Source: Streptomyces ferrugineus (GTDB taxonomy: Bacteria > Actinomycetota > Actinomycetes > Streptomycetales > Streptomycetaceae). Taken from it: a stretch of DNA of 64,000 bases. Made by a program: the position numbers and the translations under genes. Position 1 is the stretch's first letter. Every line of letters starts with the position of its first letter. The stretch lies in the NCBI RefSeq assembly GCF_015160855.1, contig NZ_CP063373.1:9771001-9835000 (forward strand). The letters run 5' to 3'. Positions 46,259-56,206 of the stretch are shown here, piece by piece. The notes under the pieces were generated by a model, which saw only the letters and a list, made by a program, of their open reading frames with translations, ran no database searches and had not been told where the DNA came from.

Positions 46259-48289
46259 ATGAACCCAGCCAGACGCACGACCGCGGCCACCGCGACCGCC
46301 GTCGTGCTCGCCACCGCGGGCGGCCTGCTCACCGCCCTCGCCGCGCCCGCCTCCGCCGCCGTGACCTGCAACTCGCCGGTGTTCAAGCGGCAGTTCTTCG
46401 CGAACACCGCGTTCTCCGGTACGCCGAAGAGGACCGACTGCGACGGCGTCATCGACCAGAACTGGGGCACGGGCGCCCCGGCCACCGGTCTGCCCGGGAA
46501 CTACTTCGGCGTCCGCTGGAGCCTGACCCGGGACTTCGGCTCCGGCGGCCCCTTCACCTTCAGCGCCTCCGGCCTTGACGGCATCCGGGTCTACCTCGAC
46601 GGCGTCCGCAAGATCGACCTGTGGCGGAACACCTCCACGACGGTCTACAGGACCGTCAACGTCACCATCCCCTCCGGCAAGCACTCCCTGCGCGTCGACT
46701 ACGTCAACTGGACCGGCAGCGCCAAGGTCAAGTTCGGCTACGCACCCAGGACTTCGGCCACCGTCGACAAGGTCAGGCCCCTGGCCCCGACCGGTGCCGC
46801 CGTGACCTACGACCAGGCCACGAGCAGGGCGAGGGTGACCTGGGCGAGGAACAAGGAGATGGACCTCGCGGGCTACCGCGTCTACCGGCGGCTGAAGGGA
46901 ACCGGTGACTACCGCGTGGTCAGCGGCGGTACCCTGCTGACCGGCACCTCCTTCACACAGGCCCTCGCGCCGACCGGCACCGCGTACTACTACGAGGTGC
47001 GGGCCGTGGACCGGGCCGGCAACGAGTCGGCGGGCAGCACCGACCAGCTCGTCACGACCGTGGACCGCACCGCGCCGCTGACGCCGGTCGTGTCCGCGAG
47101 CGACGATCCGGTGCGCGGGGTCACCCTCGACTGGCAGGACGACGCGTACGGCGTGACCTACGACGTCTATCGCGCCGCGGCCGCCGACGGGGAGTTCGTG
47201 AAGCTCGGAGTGTCGTACGGCTCCAGCCGCCTCGACGAGACCGCGCCCTACGGGGACACCTCGTACTACCGGGTCGTCGCCAGGGACGGCGCCGGCAACA
47301 CCGCGACGTCACAGGTCCTGGCCTTCGCCCGGCCGCTGGCGGTGCCCGCCATGGACACCCCGGGCACGAACGAGGCCGAGACCGGCATCGAGCTGCGCTG
47401 GACGACGTCGAAGGCGGCGCCGGCCGAGTTCCGGGCCTATCGCTGGGACCGCTCCGACCCGGACGCCGTCCCGGTACAGGTCACCTGCGAGCCGTACCGG
47501 GTGGGCAACGAGGCCGACTACTACCCGCAGTACGGCTGCACCGACCACTCCGCCGAGCGGCGCACGTCGTACGCCTACCACGTGACCAGCGTCGACGGTC
47601 AGGGCCGGGAGTCGGCACCCTCGCGAACGGTCTACGCGAGCCGCCTGGACACCACCCCGCCGCCCACGGTCACCGGCCTCACCCACGAGAGCACGGAGTA
47701 CGGCACGGTGCTCCAGTGGGACGACAGCACGGCCGAGGACCTCGCCTCGTACACCGTGTTCCGCGCCACCGACGCCCGTGACACCTCCACCTACGAGTGG
47801 ATGGCCTCGCTCCCGCCCGGCACGACTCGGTACGTCGACGTCGGCGTGCCGGACGACGAGAACTGGGTCTACCTCGTGGACGCGGTGGACACGTCGAACA
47901 ACTCCCTCTACACGCTGTCCGGCAACCCGGCGGACGTGGTCGCCAACGTGAGCGTCAACGAGTTCGACCTCACCCCGGGCCAGGTGCCCCCGAACACCGC
48001 CACCTGGGCCCTGTCCGCCGAGGCGGACGCGACCGGCCACGCGGTGCTGTCGTGGACCTGCGGCACCGGCTGTGACACCAGCGGATTCCACGTGTACCGC
48101 TGGGACCGCGCGACACAGCAGTACGTCCGCCTGACCGACCTGCCCCTGGCCGTCGACGCCCGCGGCTACACCGACCCGGCCACCCCGGCCGGGACCACCA
48201 GCCACTACGTCGTCTCGGCGGTCGCCGCCGACGGTTCGGAGGCGTACACCGGCCTCGCACCCGTCGTCGTCGCCCCGCAGGAGGGCTGA
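46259..48289 (+). CDS. Secreted PA14/fibronectin type III protein
   Basis: The 676-residue exoprotein has a signal peptide (ATATAVVLATAGGLLTALAAPASA, cut near residue 34), a PA14-like carbohydrate-binding domain at about 36-170 (ANTAFSGTPKRTDCDGVIDQNWG, SASGLDGIRVYLDGVRKIDLW), and five fibronectin type III repeats, each with a Trp in the B strand (RVTWARNKEMDLAG, TLDWQDDAYGV, ELRWTTSKAAP, VLQWDDSTAEDL, VLSWTCGTGCD) and a VYR-type C' strand. GAAGGA precedes ATG 46259. There is no catalytic domain and no sorting signal, so it is probably a free binding or adhesion protein acting on cell-wall or environmental glycans. Confidence 0.87.
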   Translation: MNPARRTTAATATAVVLATAGGLLTALAAPASAAVTCNSPVFKRQFFANTAFSGTPKRTDCDGVIDQNWGTGAPATGLPGNYFGVRWSLTRDFGSGGPFTFSASGLDGIRVYLDGVRKIDLWRNTSTTVYRTVNVTIPSGKHSLRVDYVNWTGSAKVKFGYAPRTSATVDKVRPLAPTGAAVTYDQATSRARVTWARNKEMDLAGYRVYRRLKGTGDYRVVSGGTLLTGTSFTQALAPTGTAYYYEVRAVDRAGNESAGSTDQLVTTVDRTAPLTPVVSASDDPVRGVTLDWQDDAYGVTYDVYRAAAADGEFVKLGVSYGSSRLDETAPYGDTSYYRVVARDGAGNTATSQVLAFARPLAVPAMDTPGTNEAETGIELRWTTSKAAPAEFRAYRWDRSDPDAVPVQVTCEPYRVGNEADYYPQYGCTDHSAERRTSYAYHVTSVDGQGRESAPSRTVYASRLDTTPPPTVTGLTHESTEYGTVLQWDDSTAEDLASYTVFRATDARDTSTYEWMASLPPGTTRYVDVGVPDDENWVYLVDAVDTSNNSLYTLSGNPADVVANVSVNEFDLTPGQVPPNTATWALSAEADATGHAVLSWTCGTGCDTSGFHVYRWDRATQQYVRLTDLPLAVDARGYTDPATPAGTTSHYVVSAVAADGSEAYTGLAPVVVAPQEG

Positions 48290-48302
48290 GCGGCACGCGC
48301 GA

Positions 48303-48337
48303 GGGGCCCGGAGGTTCTCACCGAACCTCCGGGCCCC
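48303..48337. terminator. Bidirectional hairpin terminator
   Basis: GGGGCCCGGAGGTTC pairs perfectly over 15 bp with its complement around a TCACC loop. It stands between the stop of the FN3 gene (48289) and the stop of hspR (48357) on the opposite strand. Confidence 0.93.
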
Positions 48338-48356
48338 CGCACGTACGGGCGTGCGC

Positions 48357-48803
48357 CTAGTCCCTGGGCTTCTTCGGCCGCCACACCACGAGCGCGCTGG
48401 ACTGCTGCACCTCCTGGTACGGGACCAGATCGCGGCGGTACGACGCGTGCACCGCCGCCTCGCGCTGCTGCATCGCCGCCGCGGCGCCGTCCAGGGCCGC
48501 CTGCAGTTCCACGACGCGGGACTGGAGCGCGGCGACCTGGTTCTCCAGTTCGATGATGCGCTTGATGCCGGCCAGGTTGATGCCCTCGTCCTGCGACAAC
48601 GCCTGCACCTGGCGGAGCAGTTCGATGTCGCGGGCCGAGTAACGGCGCCCGCGGCCGGGGGTGCGGTCCGGCGACACCAGGCCCAGGCGGTCGTACTGGC
48701 GCAGGGTCTGCGGGTGCAGGCCGGAGAGCTGGGCCGCCACCGAGATGACGTAGACCGGGGTCTCCTCGGTCAGTTCATACGGGTTGCGTCGACGGCCGTC
48801 CAT
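48357..48803 (-). CDS. hspR: Heat-shock repressor HspR (MerR family)
   Basis: The 148-residue protein represses the dnaK operon and clpB by binding HAIR sites, with DnaK as its co-repressor in Streptomyces. It has the MerR-type winged helix: YVISVAAQLSGLHPQTLRQY then DRLGLVSPDRTPGRGRRYS (residues about 20-58), and a coiled-coil dimerisation helix IELENQVAALQSRVVELQAA. I start it at ATG 48803, which has GGGAG ten bases before and is 5 bp after the dnaJ stop; a TTG nine bases earlier sits inside the ribosome site. It is the last gene of the dnaK operon. Confidence 0.95.
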   Translation of the reverse strand: MDGRRRNPYELTEETPVYVISVAAQLSGLHPQTLRQYDRLGLVSPDRTPGRGRRYSARDIELLRQVQALSQDEGINLAGIKRIIELENQVAALQSRVVELQAALDGAAAAMQQREAAVHASYRRDLVPYQEVQQSSALVVWRPKKPRD

Positions 48804-48808
48804 CTCGA

Positions 48809-49993
48809 TCAAGCTCCCTTCGCGGCCTGGAACAGCTCCGCCCGCGGGTCCTCGCCCGCGGTCGCCTCGCGATACGCCTCGAGCGCGTCACGAGCCTTCC
48901 CCGAAAGGTCCTTCGGGACACTCACCTCGACGGTGACCAGCAGGTCTCCGCGGGTGCCGTCCTTGCGGACCGCGCCCTTGCCCCGCGCCCGCATGGTGCG
49001 GCCGTTGGGCGTGCCGGGCGGCAGCTTCAGGGTGACCGGCGGTCCGCCCAGGGTGGGGACCCTGACCTCGCCGCCGAGGGCCGCCTCCGTGAAGGTCACG
49101 GGGACGGTCACCGTGAGGTTGTCGTCCTTGCGGCCGAACACCGGGTGCGCGTCGACGTGCACGGTGACGTACAGGTCGCCGGCCGGGCCGCCGCGCTCGC
49201 CGGGCGCTCCCTTGCCGCGCAGCCGGATGCGCTGGCTGTCCGACACCCCGGCGGGGATGCGGACCTGCATGGTCCGGGACGACTTCGCGCGGCCGCTGCC
49301 CTTGCACTCCATGCAGGGGTGCTCGGCCATCAGGCCGCGCCCCTTGCAGTCCGGGCACGGGTCGGTGAGGGAGAAGCCGCCGCCCGAGCCCCGCGCCACC
49401 TGGCCGGTGCCGACACAGGTCGGGCACACCCTCGGCGTGCCGTTCTTGTCGCCGGTGCCCGCGCACGCCTTGCACGGCGACTGCGAGGACATCCGCAGCG
49501 GGACCGTCGCGCCCTCGATCGCCTCGGTGAAGCTGAGGGTGACCTCGGTGTCGATGTCCTGGCCCCGGCGTGGCTGGGTACGGGTGGTGCCCGTGCCGCC
49601 GCGGTTGAACAGGCCCCCGAAGACGTCACCGAGTCCGCCGCCGAAGCCGCCGGCGCCGGACTGACCGCCCTGGGCGCCGCCTCCGAAGAGGTCGCCCAGG
49701 TCGAAGTTGAAGGAGCCGCCGCCCGCGCCGCCCGGCCCCGGGCGGAAGCCGCCGTTGCCGAAGAGGGCGCGTGCCTCGTCGTACTCCTTGCGCTTCTTGG
49801 GGTCGCCGAGGACGTCGTTCGCCTCGGAGATCTCCTTGAAGCGCTCCTCCGCCTTGGCGTTGCCCTTGTTGGCGTCCGGGTGGTTCTCGCGGGCGAGCTT
49901 CCGGTACGCCTTCTTGATCTCGGCCTCGGTGGCGTCCTTGGGGACGCCGAGGACCTTGTAGAAGTCCTTCTCGATGAAGTCCTTGGTGCTCAT
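48809..49993 (-). CDS. dnaJ: Co-chaperone DnaJ
   Basis: The 394-residue protein delivers substrates to DnaK and stimulates its ATPase. It has the J domain (residues about 10-75, KDFYKVLGVPKDATEAEIKK and the HPD motif in NHPDANKG), a Gly/Phe-rich linker (about 85-150, GGAGGGSFNFDLGDLFGGG), four zinc-binding CxxCxGxG repeats (CKACAGTGDKNG, CPTCVGTGQVARG, CPDCKGRG, CMECKGSG), and the C-terminal substrate domains with GVSDSQRIRLRGKG. It is a type I DnaJ. It lies between grpE and hspR in the classic operon; the 36-bp gap to grpE holds its ribosome site. Confidence 0.97.
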   Translation of the reverse strand: MSTKDFIEKDFYKVLGVPKDATEAEIKKAYRKLARENHPDANKGNAKAEERFKEISEANDVLGDPKKRKEYDEARALFGNGGFRPGPGGAGGGSFNFDLGDLFGGGAQGGQSGAGGFGGGLGDVFGGLFNRGGTGTTRTQPRRGQDIDTEVTLSFTEAIEGATVPLRMSSQSPCKACAGTGDKNGTPRVCPTCVGTGQVARGSGGGFSLTDPCPDCKGRGLMAEHPCMECKGSGRAKSSRTMQVRIPAGVSDSQRIRLRGKGAPGERGGPAGDLYVTVHVDAHPVFGRKDDNLTVTVPVTFTEAALGGEVRVPTLGGPPVTLKLPPGTPNGRTMRARGKGAVRKDGTRGDLLVTVEVSVPKDLSGKARDALEAYREATAGEDPRAELFQAAKGA

Positions 49994-50029
49994 CCTCGAC
50001 GTCCCTCCTCTCTCGTCGTCAGTTCAACG

Positions 50030-50688
50030 TCAGCCCTCGTCCGGGCCACCGCTCTCCTTGTCGTCGGCCGTCGCGGCGCTCTCCTCGGCCCCTTCGCCCT
50101 TGACGGTCTGCGCGCCCGGCTGGGGCTCGGCGACCGCCACCCGCGCGGGGCGGATGGTGCGCTCGCCGATGCGATACCCCGGCTGGAGGATCGCGACGCA
50201 GGTCGTCTCGGTGACGTCCGGCGCGTAGGAGTGCATCAGCGCCTCGTGGATCGTCGGGTCGAAGGGCTCGCCCTCCTTGCCGAACTGCTGCAGGCCCATC
50301 TTGGCGGCGACGGTCTCCAAGGACTCCGCCACCGACTTGAACCCGCCCACGAGTTCGCCGTGTTCCCGCGCGCGGCCGATGTCGTCGAGCACGGGCAGGA
50401 GCTCGGTCAGGAGGTTCGCGATGGCGATCTCCTTGACCGTGATCCGGTCGCGCTCGACGCGGCGGCGGTAGTTCTGGTACTCGGCCTGGAGCCGCTGGAC
50501 GTCCGCCGTGCGCTCGTTGAGCGCCGTGCGCACCTGGTCCAGCTGGGCCACCAGGCCGGCGTCCGCTGCTGCTGATCCGTCCCCGGCCGGGGCCGCTCCC
50601 TCCTGCGGAGCGGCCTTCGGCTCGGCGTCGTCGGGGGTCGCGCCGGAGGGGACGTCAGGCTTCTCCTCGAAGCCCGGGGTCTCCTCCG

Positions 50689-50692
<4 letters not shown>
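50030..50692 (-). CDS. grpE: Nucleotide exchange factor GrpE
   Basis: The 220-residue protein releases ADP from DnaK. It has a disordered acidic/proline N-terminus of about 45 residues, the long paired helix [20 protein letters not shown] with [12 protein letters not shown], and the C-terminal beta domain with [20 protein letters not shown] and [17 protein letters not shown], the conserved GrpE signature. A further unstructured tail of about 30 residues follows. GTG 50692 overlaps the dnaK stop (GTGA), so it is translated together with DnaK. Confidence 0.96.
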
Positions 50693-52536
<1,844 letters not shown>

Positions 52537-52555
52537 GGTTGATTCCTCCAGCTGA

Positions 52556-52576
52556 CTTGAGTGGAACGGACTCAAG
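52556..52576. promoter_or_regulatory. Perfect HAIR operator for HspR at dnaK
   Basis: CTTGAGT-N7-ACTCAAG matches the HAIR consensus at all 14 positions. It begins 19 bp before the dnaK start codon and overlaps the likely -10 region and transcription start. Confidence 0.95.
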
Positions 52577-52603
52577 TGTGCACGACGGCTCTCCAGGGGT
52601 CAA
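52575..52603 (-). promoter_or_regulatory. Probable dnaK promoter
   Basis: Read on the minus strand, TTGACC is followed after 17 bp by CACACT, a fair match to the vegetative sigma pattern of Streptomyces. It lies between the two HAIR sites, so HspR bound to both would cover it. Confidence 0.65.
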
Positions 52604-52607
52604 CAGA

Positions 52608-52628
52608 GCTGAGTCGACCCCGCTCAAC
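52608..52628. promoter_or_regulatory. Degenerate second HAIR site upstream of dnaK
   Basis: GCTGAGT-N7-GCTCAAC matches HAIR at 10 of 14 positions and keeps the 7-bp spacing. It is 52 bp from the perfect site, five helical turns, on the same face. In S. coelicolor several such sites are known at the dnaK promoter. Confidence 0.7.
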
Positions 52629-52630
52629 TC

Positions 52631-53695
52631 TTATCCGTTCCTTACACGCAACCGGGCCCCCACCTGCGACGATGCCGCCTGCGCGGGCGGCCGAACGGGG
52701 TCCCCCACGGGAAAATAGGGTTGACGCCGAGGCCCGTAGGGCTTGATGTGCAGCAGCGCGAGTACGGCGATCAGGGCACCCACCCCCACCCACAACGCCC
52801 CGGACCGCTCCATCCATCCCATGTGCACGAGGACGCCGACGAGCATCCCGGAGAAGCCCGCGATCCCCAGCAGGACGGCCGCACCCTGCGGGGTGAGGCC
52901 GATCCGGCGCAGTCGGTGGGCGAGATGGTCGGGCCCGCGCCGCAGCAGCGGCCGTCCGGCCAGCCGCCGGGACAGCGCCACCAGCAGGACGTCGGCGGTG
53001 GCGAGGGCGGTGAGCGAGTAGAGCACGCCCGCGGTCGACACCGGATCGTGCCCGGCCCGGGTCATCACGGCCGACGACGCCAGCACGAACCCGACGAAGA
53101 GCGACCCGCAGGCCCCGAGGCCGATCCGCGCGGGATGCCAGTTGTGCATGAGGAACCCGGTCAGCGCGGCGGCCAGCACGCTGAGCAGCACGGCGAGTTC
53201 GTCCATCACCTCGGCGGCCGCACAGACGCCGACCCCGAAGGCGGTGAGCACCCCGACGGTCCCGACCAGCCCGTCCGCGTGGTCCAGCGCCTTGAAGGCG
53301 ACGGCCACCAGGACGATCCAGCCGACGGCCACCAGCCCCAGCAGGATCCCGGTGTCGCCGTACGGCACCACACAGGCCGCCGCCACGGCCGTACCGCCGA
53401 CCAGGAACCTCGCCTTGACCCGCCGCACGTCGGCGACCAGCCCGAGCACGGCGACCGCGCCCGCGGCGACCAGCAGCCGCATGACCTCCGAGCCGAGCGG
53501 GGCGAACCTCGTCCACTGCCCGGCGGCGGCCACCAGACAGGTGACGAGCGCGACGGCCACACCGCCGAGCAGCGGCAGCGGACGCCGGCACCGCCGGTCG
53601 AGGACGCCGAAGCGCAGGGCGGGCAGGCGGAGCAGTGCCGCGAGGAGGGCGGTGAGGAGGAGGGCGGTGGTGGCGGCGGCGATCCCGTAAAGCAC
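52631..53695 (-). CDS. MraY/WecA-like undecaprenyl-phosphate sugar-phosphate transferase
   Basis: The 354-residue membrane protein has about ten helices and the family's cytoplasmic loops: DRRCRRPLPLLGGVAVA, LVADVRRVKARFLVGGTAVA, the acidic active-site loop VAFKALDHADGLVGTVGVLTAFG, and the histidine-containing loop RRGPDHLAHRLRRIGLTPQGA. It would attach a sugar phosphate to undecaprenyl phosphate for a cell-wall polymer. The active loop reads LDHADGLVG where classical members have N-x-x-D-G-(L/I)-D-G, so one acidic residue is missing and activity needs proof. GTG 53695 has no ribosome site; TAATCT eight bases before suggests a leaderless message. The dnaK promoter lies directly after it. Confidence 0.82.
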   Translation of the reverse strand: MLYGIAAATTALLLTALLAALLRLPALRFGVLDRRCRRPLPLLGGVAVALVTCLVAAAGQWTRFAPLGSEVMRLLVAAGAVAVLGLVADVRRVKARFLVGGTAVAAACVVPYGDTGILLGLVAVGWIVLVAVAFKALDHADGLVGTVGVLTAFGVGVCAAAEVMDELAVLLSVLAAALTGFLMHNWHPARIGLGACGSLFVGFVLASSAVMTRAGHDPVSTAGVLYSLTALATADVLLVALSRRLAGRPLLRRGPDHLAHRLRRIGLTPQGAAVLLGIAGFSGMLVGVLVHMGWMERSGALWVGVGALIAVLALLHIKPYGPRRQPYFPVGDPVRPPAQAASSQVGARLRVRNG

Positions 53696-53835
53696 GGGCC
53701 TAGATTAGTGGCGTATATACCATTTCGGGATGAATAACACGATCTGTTCTTAAGGCAAGCCTCAGCGACCCAGATCACCTCGCGCCTGGCTACAGTGCGA
53801 CGGAGGATGCGGGTAGTCTCAGAGGACTGCATAAG

Positions 53836-53849
53836 TTACCGCTTAGTAA
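53836..53849. promoter_or_regulatory. TTAC-N6-GTAA palindrome before the etfD-like gene
   Basis: TTACCGCTTAGTAA has perfect 4-bp arms and lies 34 bp before the ATG at 53883, in a stretch that is AT-richer than its surroundings. Position and symmetry suit a repressor site, perhaps of a fatty-acid-catabolism regulator, but I cannot assign the protein. Confidence 0.4.
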
Positions 53850-53882
53850 TGTCGCCCCCTCGCAGGCCCGAGGAGCCCCGAA

Positions 53883-56165
53883 ATGCAACTCGCCGCGATC
53901 ATCGTGTCGATGGTCCTCATGGCAGTCGGCGTAGCCCTGTTCGGCCGTGCCATCCTGCAGATTTTCCGCTTCGTGATGCTCGGCCAGCCCCTCCCCGCGG
54001 GGGCCCGGACCAATGACCCCGTCCTGCGCACCATCACCCTGGCCAAGGAGTTCCTCGGCCACACCAGGATGAACCGCTGGGGCATCGTCGGCATCGCGCA
54101 CTGGTTCGTGGCGATCGGCTTCTACACGCTGCTCCTGACGATCGTGAACGCCGTCGGCCAGCTCTTCCAGGCCGACTGGATCCTGCCGGTCATCGGCGAC
54201 TGGGCGCCGTACAACGTCTTCGTCGAGTTCATCGGCACGATGACGGTGGTCGGCATCCTCACGCTGATCGTCATCCGGCAGCTGTCCAGGCCGGGCAGGG
54301 CGGGCCGCAAGTCCCGGTTCGCGGGCTCCAACACCGGCCAGGCGTACTTCGTCGAGGCGATCATCATGATCGTCGGCATCTGCATCTTCATGCTGCACGC
54401 GCTGGAGGGCGCCCAGCACCACGTGGACGGCTACGAGGCCTCGTTCTTCATCTCGTACCCGGTGGTGTCGTGGCTGGAGGGCATGGACCTCTCCACCCTG
54501 CAGAACCTCACGTACCTCTTCGCGGGCCTGAAGATCGCGGCCTCGTTCATCTGGATGATCACGGTCTCTTTGAAGACCGACATGGGTGTGGCCTGGCACC
54601 GCTTCCTGGGCTTCCCGAACATCTGGTTCAAGCGCAACGCGGACGGCTCGACCTCGCTCGGCGCCCTGCTCCCGATGACGTCGGGCGGCAAGCCGATCGA
54701 CTTCACCGACCCGGGCGACGACGACGTCTTCGGTGTCTCGCAGGTCGAGCAGTTCTCCTGGAAGGGCCTGCTGGACTTCTCCACCTGCACCGAGTGCGGC
54801 CGCTGCCAGTCGCAGTGCCCCGCCTGGAACACCGGCAAGCCGCTCTCCCCCAAGCTGCTGATCATGTCGCTGCGCGACCACGCGCACGCCAAGGCGCCCT
54901 ACCTGCTGGCCGGCGGCGGCAAGGACATGGAGGGCGAGGAGAAGGCGTCGGCCGAGGCTCTGAAGGACGTCCCGGCGGCGGCGCTGGCGGAGGCCGAGCG
55001 TCCGCTGATCGGCACCGTCGAGGAGAACGGCGTCATCGACCCGGACGTGCTGTGGTCCTGCACCACCTGCGGCGCCTGTGTCGAGCAGTGCCCGGTGGAC
55101 ATCGAGCACGTCGACCACATCGTCGACATGCGCCGCTACCAGGTGATGATCGAGTCCGCGTTCCCGTCCGAGGCGGGCACGATGCTCAAGAACCTGGAGA
55201 AGAAGGGCAACCCCTGGGGGCTGGCCAAGAAGCAGCGCCTGGAGTGGCTCAAGGAGGTCGACTTCGAGGTCCCGGTCGTCGGCAAGGACATCGAGGACCT
55301 CACCGACGTCGAGTACCTGTACTGGGTCGGCTGCGCGGGCGCGTTGGAAGACCGCGCCAAGAAGACGACGAAGGCCTTCGCGGAACTCCTCCACATGGCG
55401 GGCGTGAAGTTCGCGATCATGGGCGGCGACGAGAAGTGCACCGGTGACTCCGCCCGCCGCCTGGGCAACGAGCCCCTGTTCCAGGAGCTCGGCATGGAGA
55501 ACGTCATGGCGCTGAACATGGCGTTCGGCGAGGAGATGGACGACGACGGCAAGGTGACGGAGGAGTCCCGCAAGCCCAAGTCGGCCAAGAAGATCGTGGC
55601 GACCTGCCCGCACTGCCTGAACACGCTCGGCAACGAGTACCCGCAGATCGGCGGCGACTACGAGGTCATCCACCACACCCAGCTGCTCCAGCACCTCGTC
55701 GACGAGGGCAAGCTGACCCCGGTCACCCCGGTCGAGGGCATCATCACCTACCACGACCCCTGCTACCTGGGCCGCCACAACAAGATCTACACGCCCCCGC
55801 GCGAGATCATCGCCAGCGTCCCCGGCATCCGCAACGAGGAGATGCACCGCCACAAGGAGCGCGGCTTCTGCTGCGGCGCCGGTGGTGCCCGGATGTGGAT
55901 GGAGGAGCGGATCGGCAAGCGCATCAACGACGAGCGTGTCGACGAGGCCCTGTCCGTGAACCCGGACATCGTCTCCACGGCCTGCCCGTTCTGCCTCGTC
56001 ATGCTCACGGACTCCGTGAACGGCAAGAAGAGCGACGGCAAGGCCAAGGAGTCCATCCAGGTCGTCGACGTCGCCCAGCTCCTGCTGGAGTCGGTCAAGA
56101 CCCCGGTGGACCCGCAGGACGCGGCGGAGACCGAGAGCGAGCCGGAGCCGGCCCCGGCGAAGTAG
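53883..56165 (+). CDS. Membrane Fe-S electron carrier, EtfD-like (heterodisulfide reductase type)
   Basis: The 760-residue protein has five N-terminal membrane helices with haem-type histidines in GIAHWFVAIGF, HALEGAQHHVDG and AWHRFLG, then two 4Fe-4S ferredoxin motifs (CTECGRCQSQCP and CTTCGACVEQCP) and two CCG-type domains: VGCAGALEDR with CPHCLNTLGNEYP, and HDPCYLGRHN with GFCCGAGGARMW and CPFCLVML. It resembles M. tuberculosis Rv0338c (EtfD), which passes electrons from the electron-transfer flavoprotein to menaquinone during beta-oxidation. CGAGGAGC precedes the ATG. It stands alone; its terminator has been split by the insertion element that follows. Confidence 0.9.
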   Translation: MQLAAIIVSMVLMAVGVALFGRAILQIFRFVMLGQPLPAGARTNDPVLRTITLAKEFLGHTRMNRWGIVGIAHWFVAIGFYTLLLTIVNAVGQLFQADWILPVIGDWAPYNVFVEFIGTMTVVGILTLIVIRQLSRPGRAGRKSRFAGSNTGQAYFVEAIIMIVGICIFMLHALEGAQHHVDGYEASFFISYPVVSWLEGMDLSTLQNLTYLFAGLKIAASFIWMITVSLKTDMGVAWHRFLGFPNIWFKRNADGSTSLGALLPMTSGGKPIDFTDPGDDDVFGVSQVEQFSWKGLLDFSTCTECGRCQSQCPAWNTGKPLSPKLLIMSLRDHAHAKAPYLLAGGGKDMEGEEKASAEALKDVPAAALAEAERPLIGTVEENGVIDPDVLWSCTTCGACVEQCPVDIEHVDHIVDMRRYQVMIESAFPSEAGTMLKNLEKKGNPWGLAKKQRLEWLKEVDFEVPVVGKDIEDLTDVEYLYWVGCAGALEDRAKKTTKAFAELLHMAGVKFAIMGGDEKCTGDSARRLGNEPLFQELGMENVMALNMAFGEEMDDDGKVTEESRKPKSAKKIVATCPHCLNTLGNEYPQIGGDYEVIHHTQLLQHLVDEGKLTPVTPVEGIITYHDPCYLGRHNKIYTPPREIIASVPGIRNEEMHRHKERGFCCGAGGARMWMEERIGKRINDERVDEALSVNPDIVSTACPFCLVMLTDSVNGKKSDGKAKESIQVVDVAQLLLESVKTPVDPQDAAETESEPEPAPAK

Positions 56166-56182
56166 CCGGCCCCGACAGCACG

Positions 56183-56202
56183 ACGGCGCCCCCTGTTCCG
56201 TA
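56183..56202 (+). terminator. Left arm of a hairpin interrupted by the IS element
   Basis: These 20 bases (ACGGCGCCCC...CCGTA) are complementary at 19 of 20 positions to 57518-57537 on the other side of the IS30 element, the only mismatch being a G-U pair in RNA. Placed 17 bp after the etfD-like stop, this was probably its terminator before the insertion. Confidence 0.75.
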
Positions 56203-56206
56203 CCTT

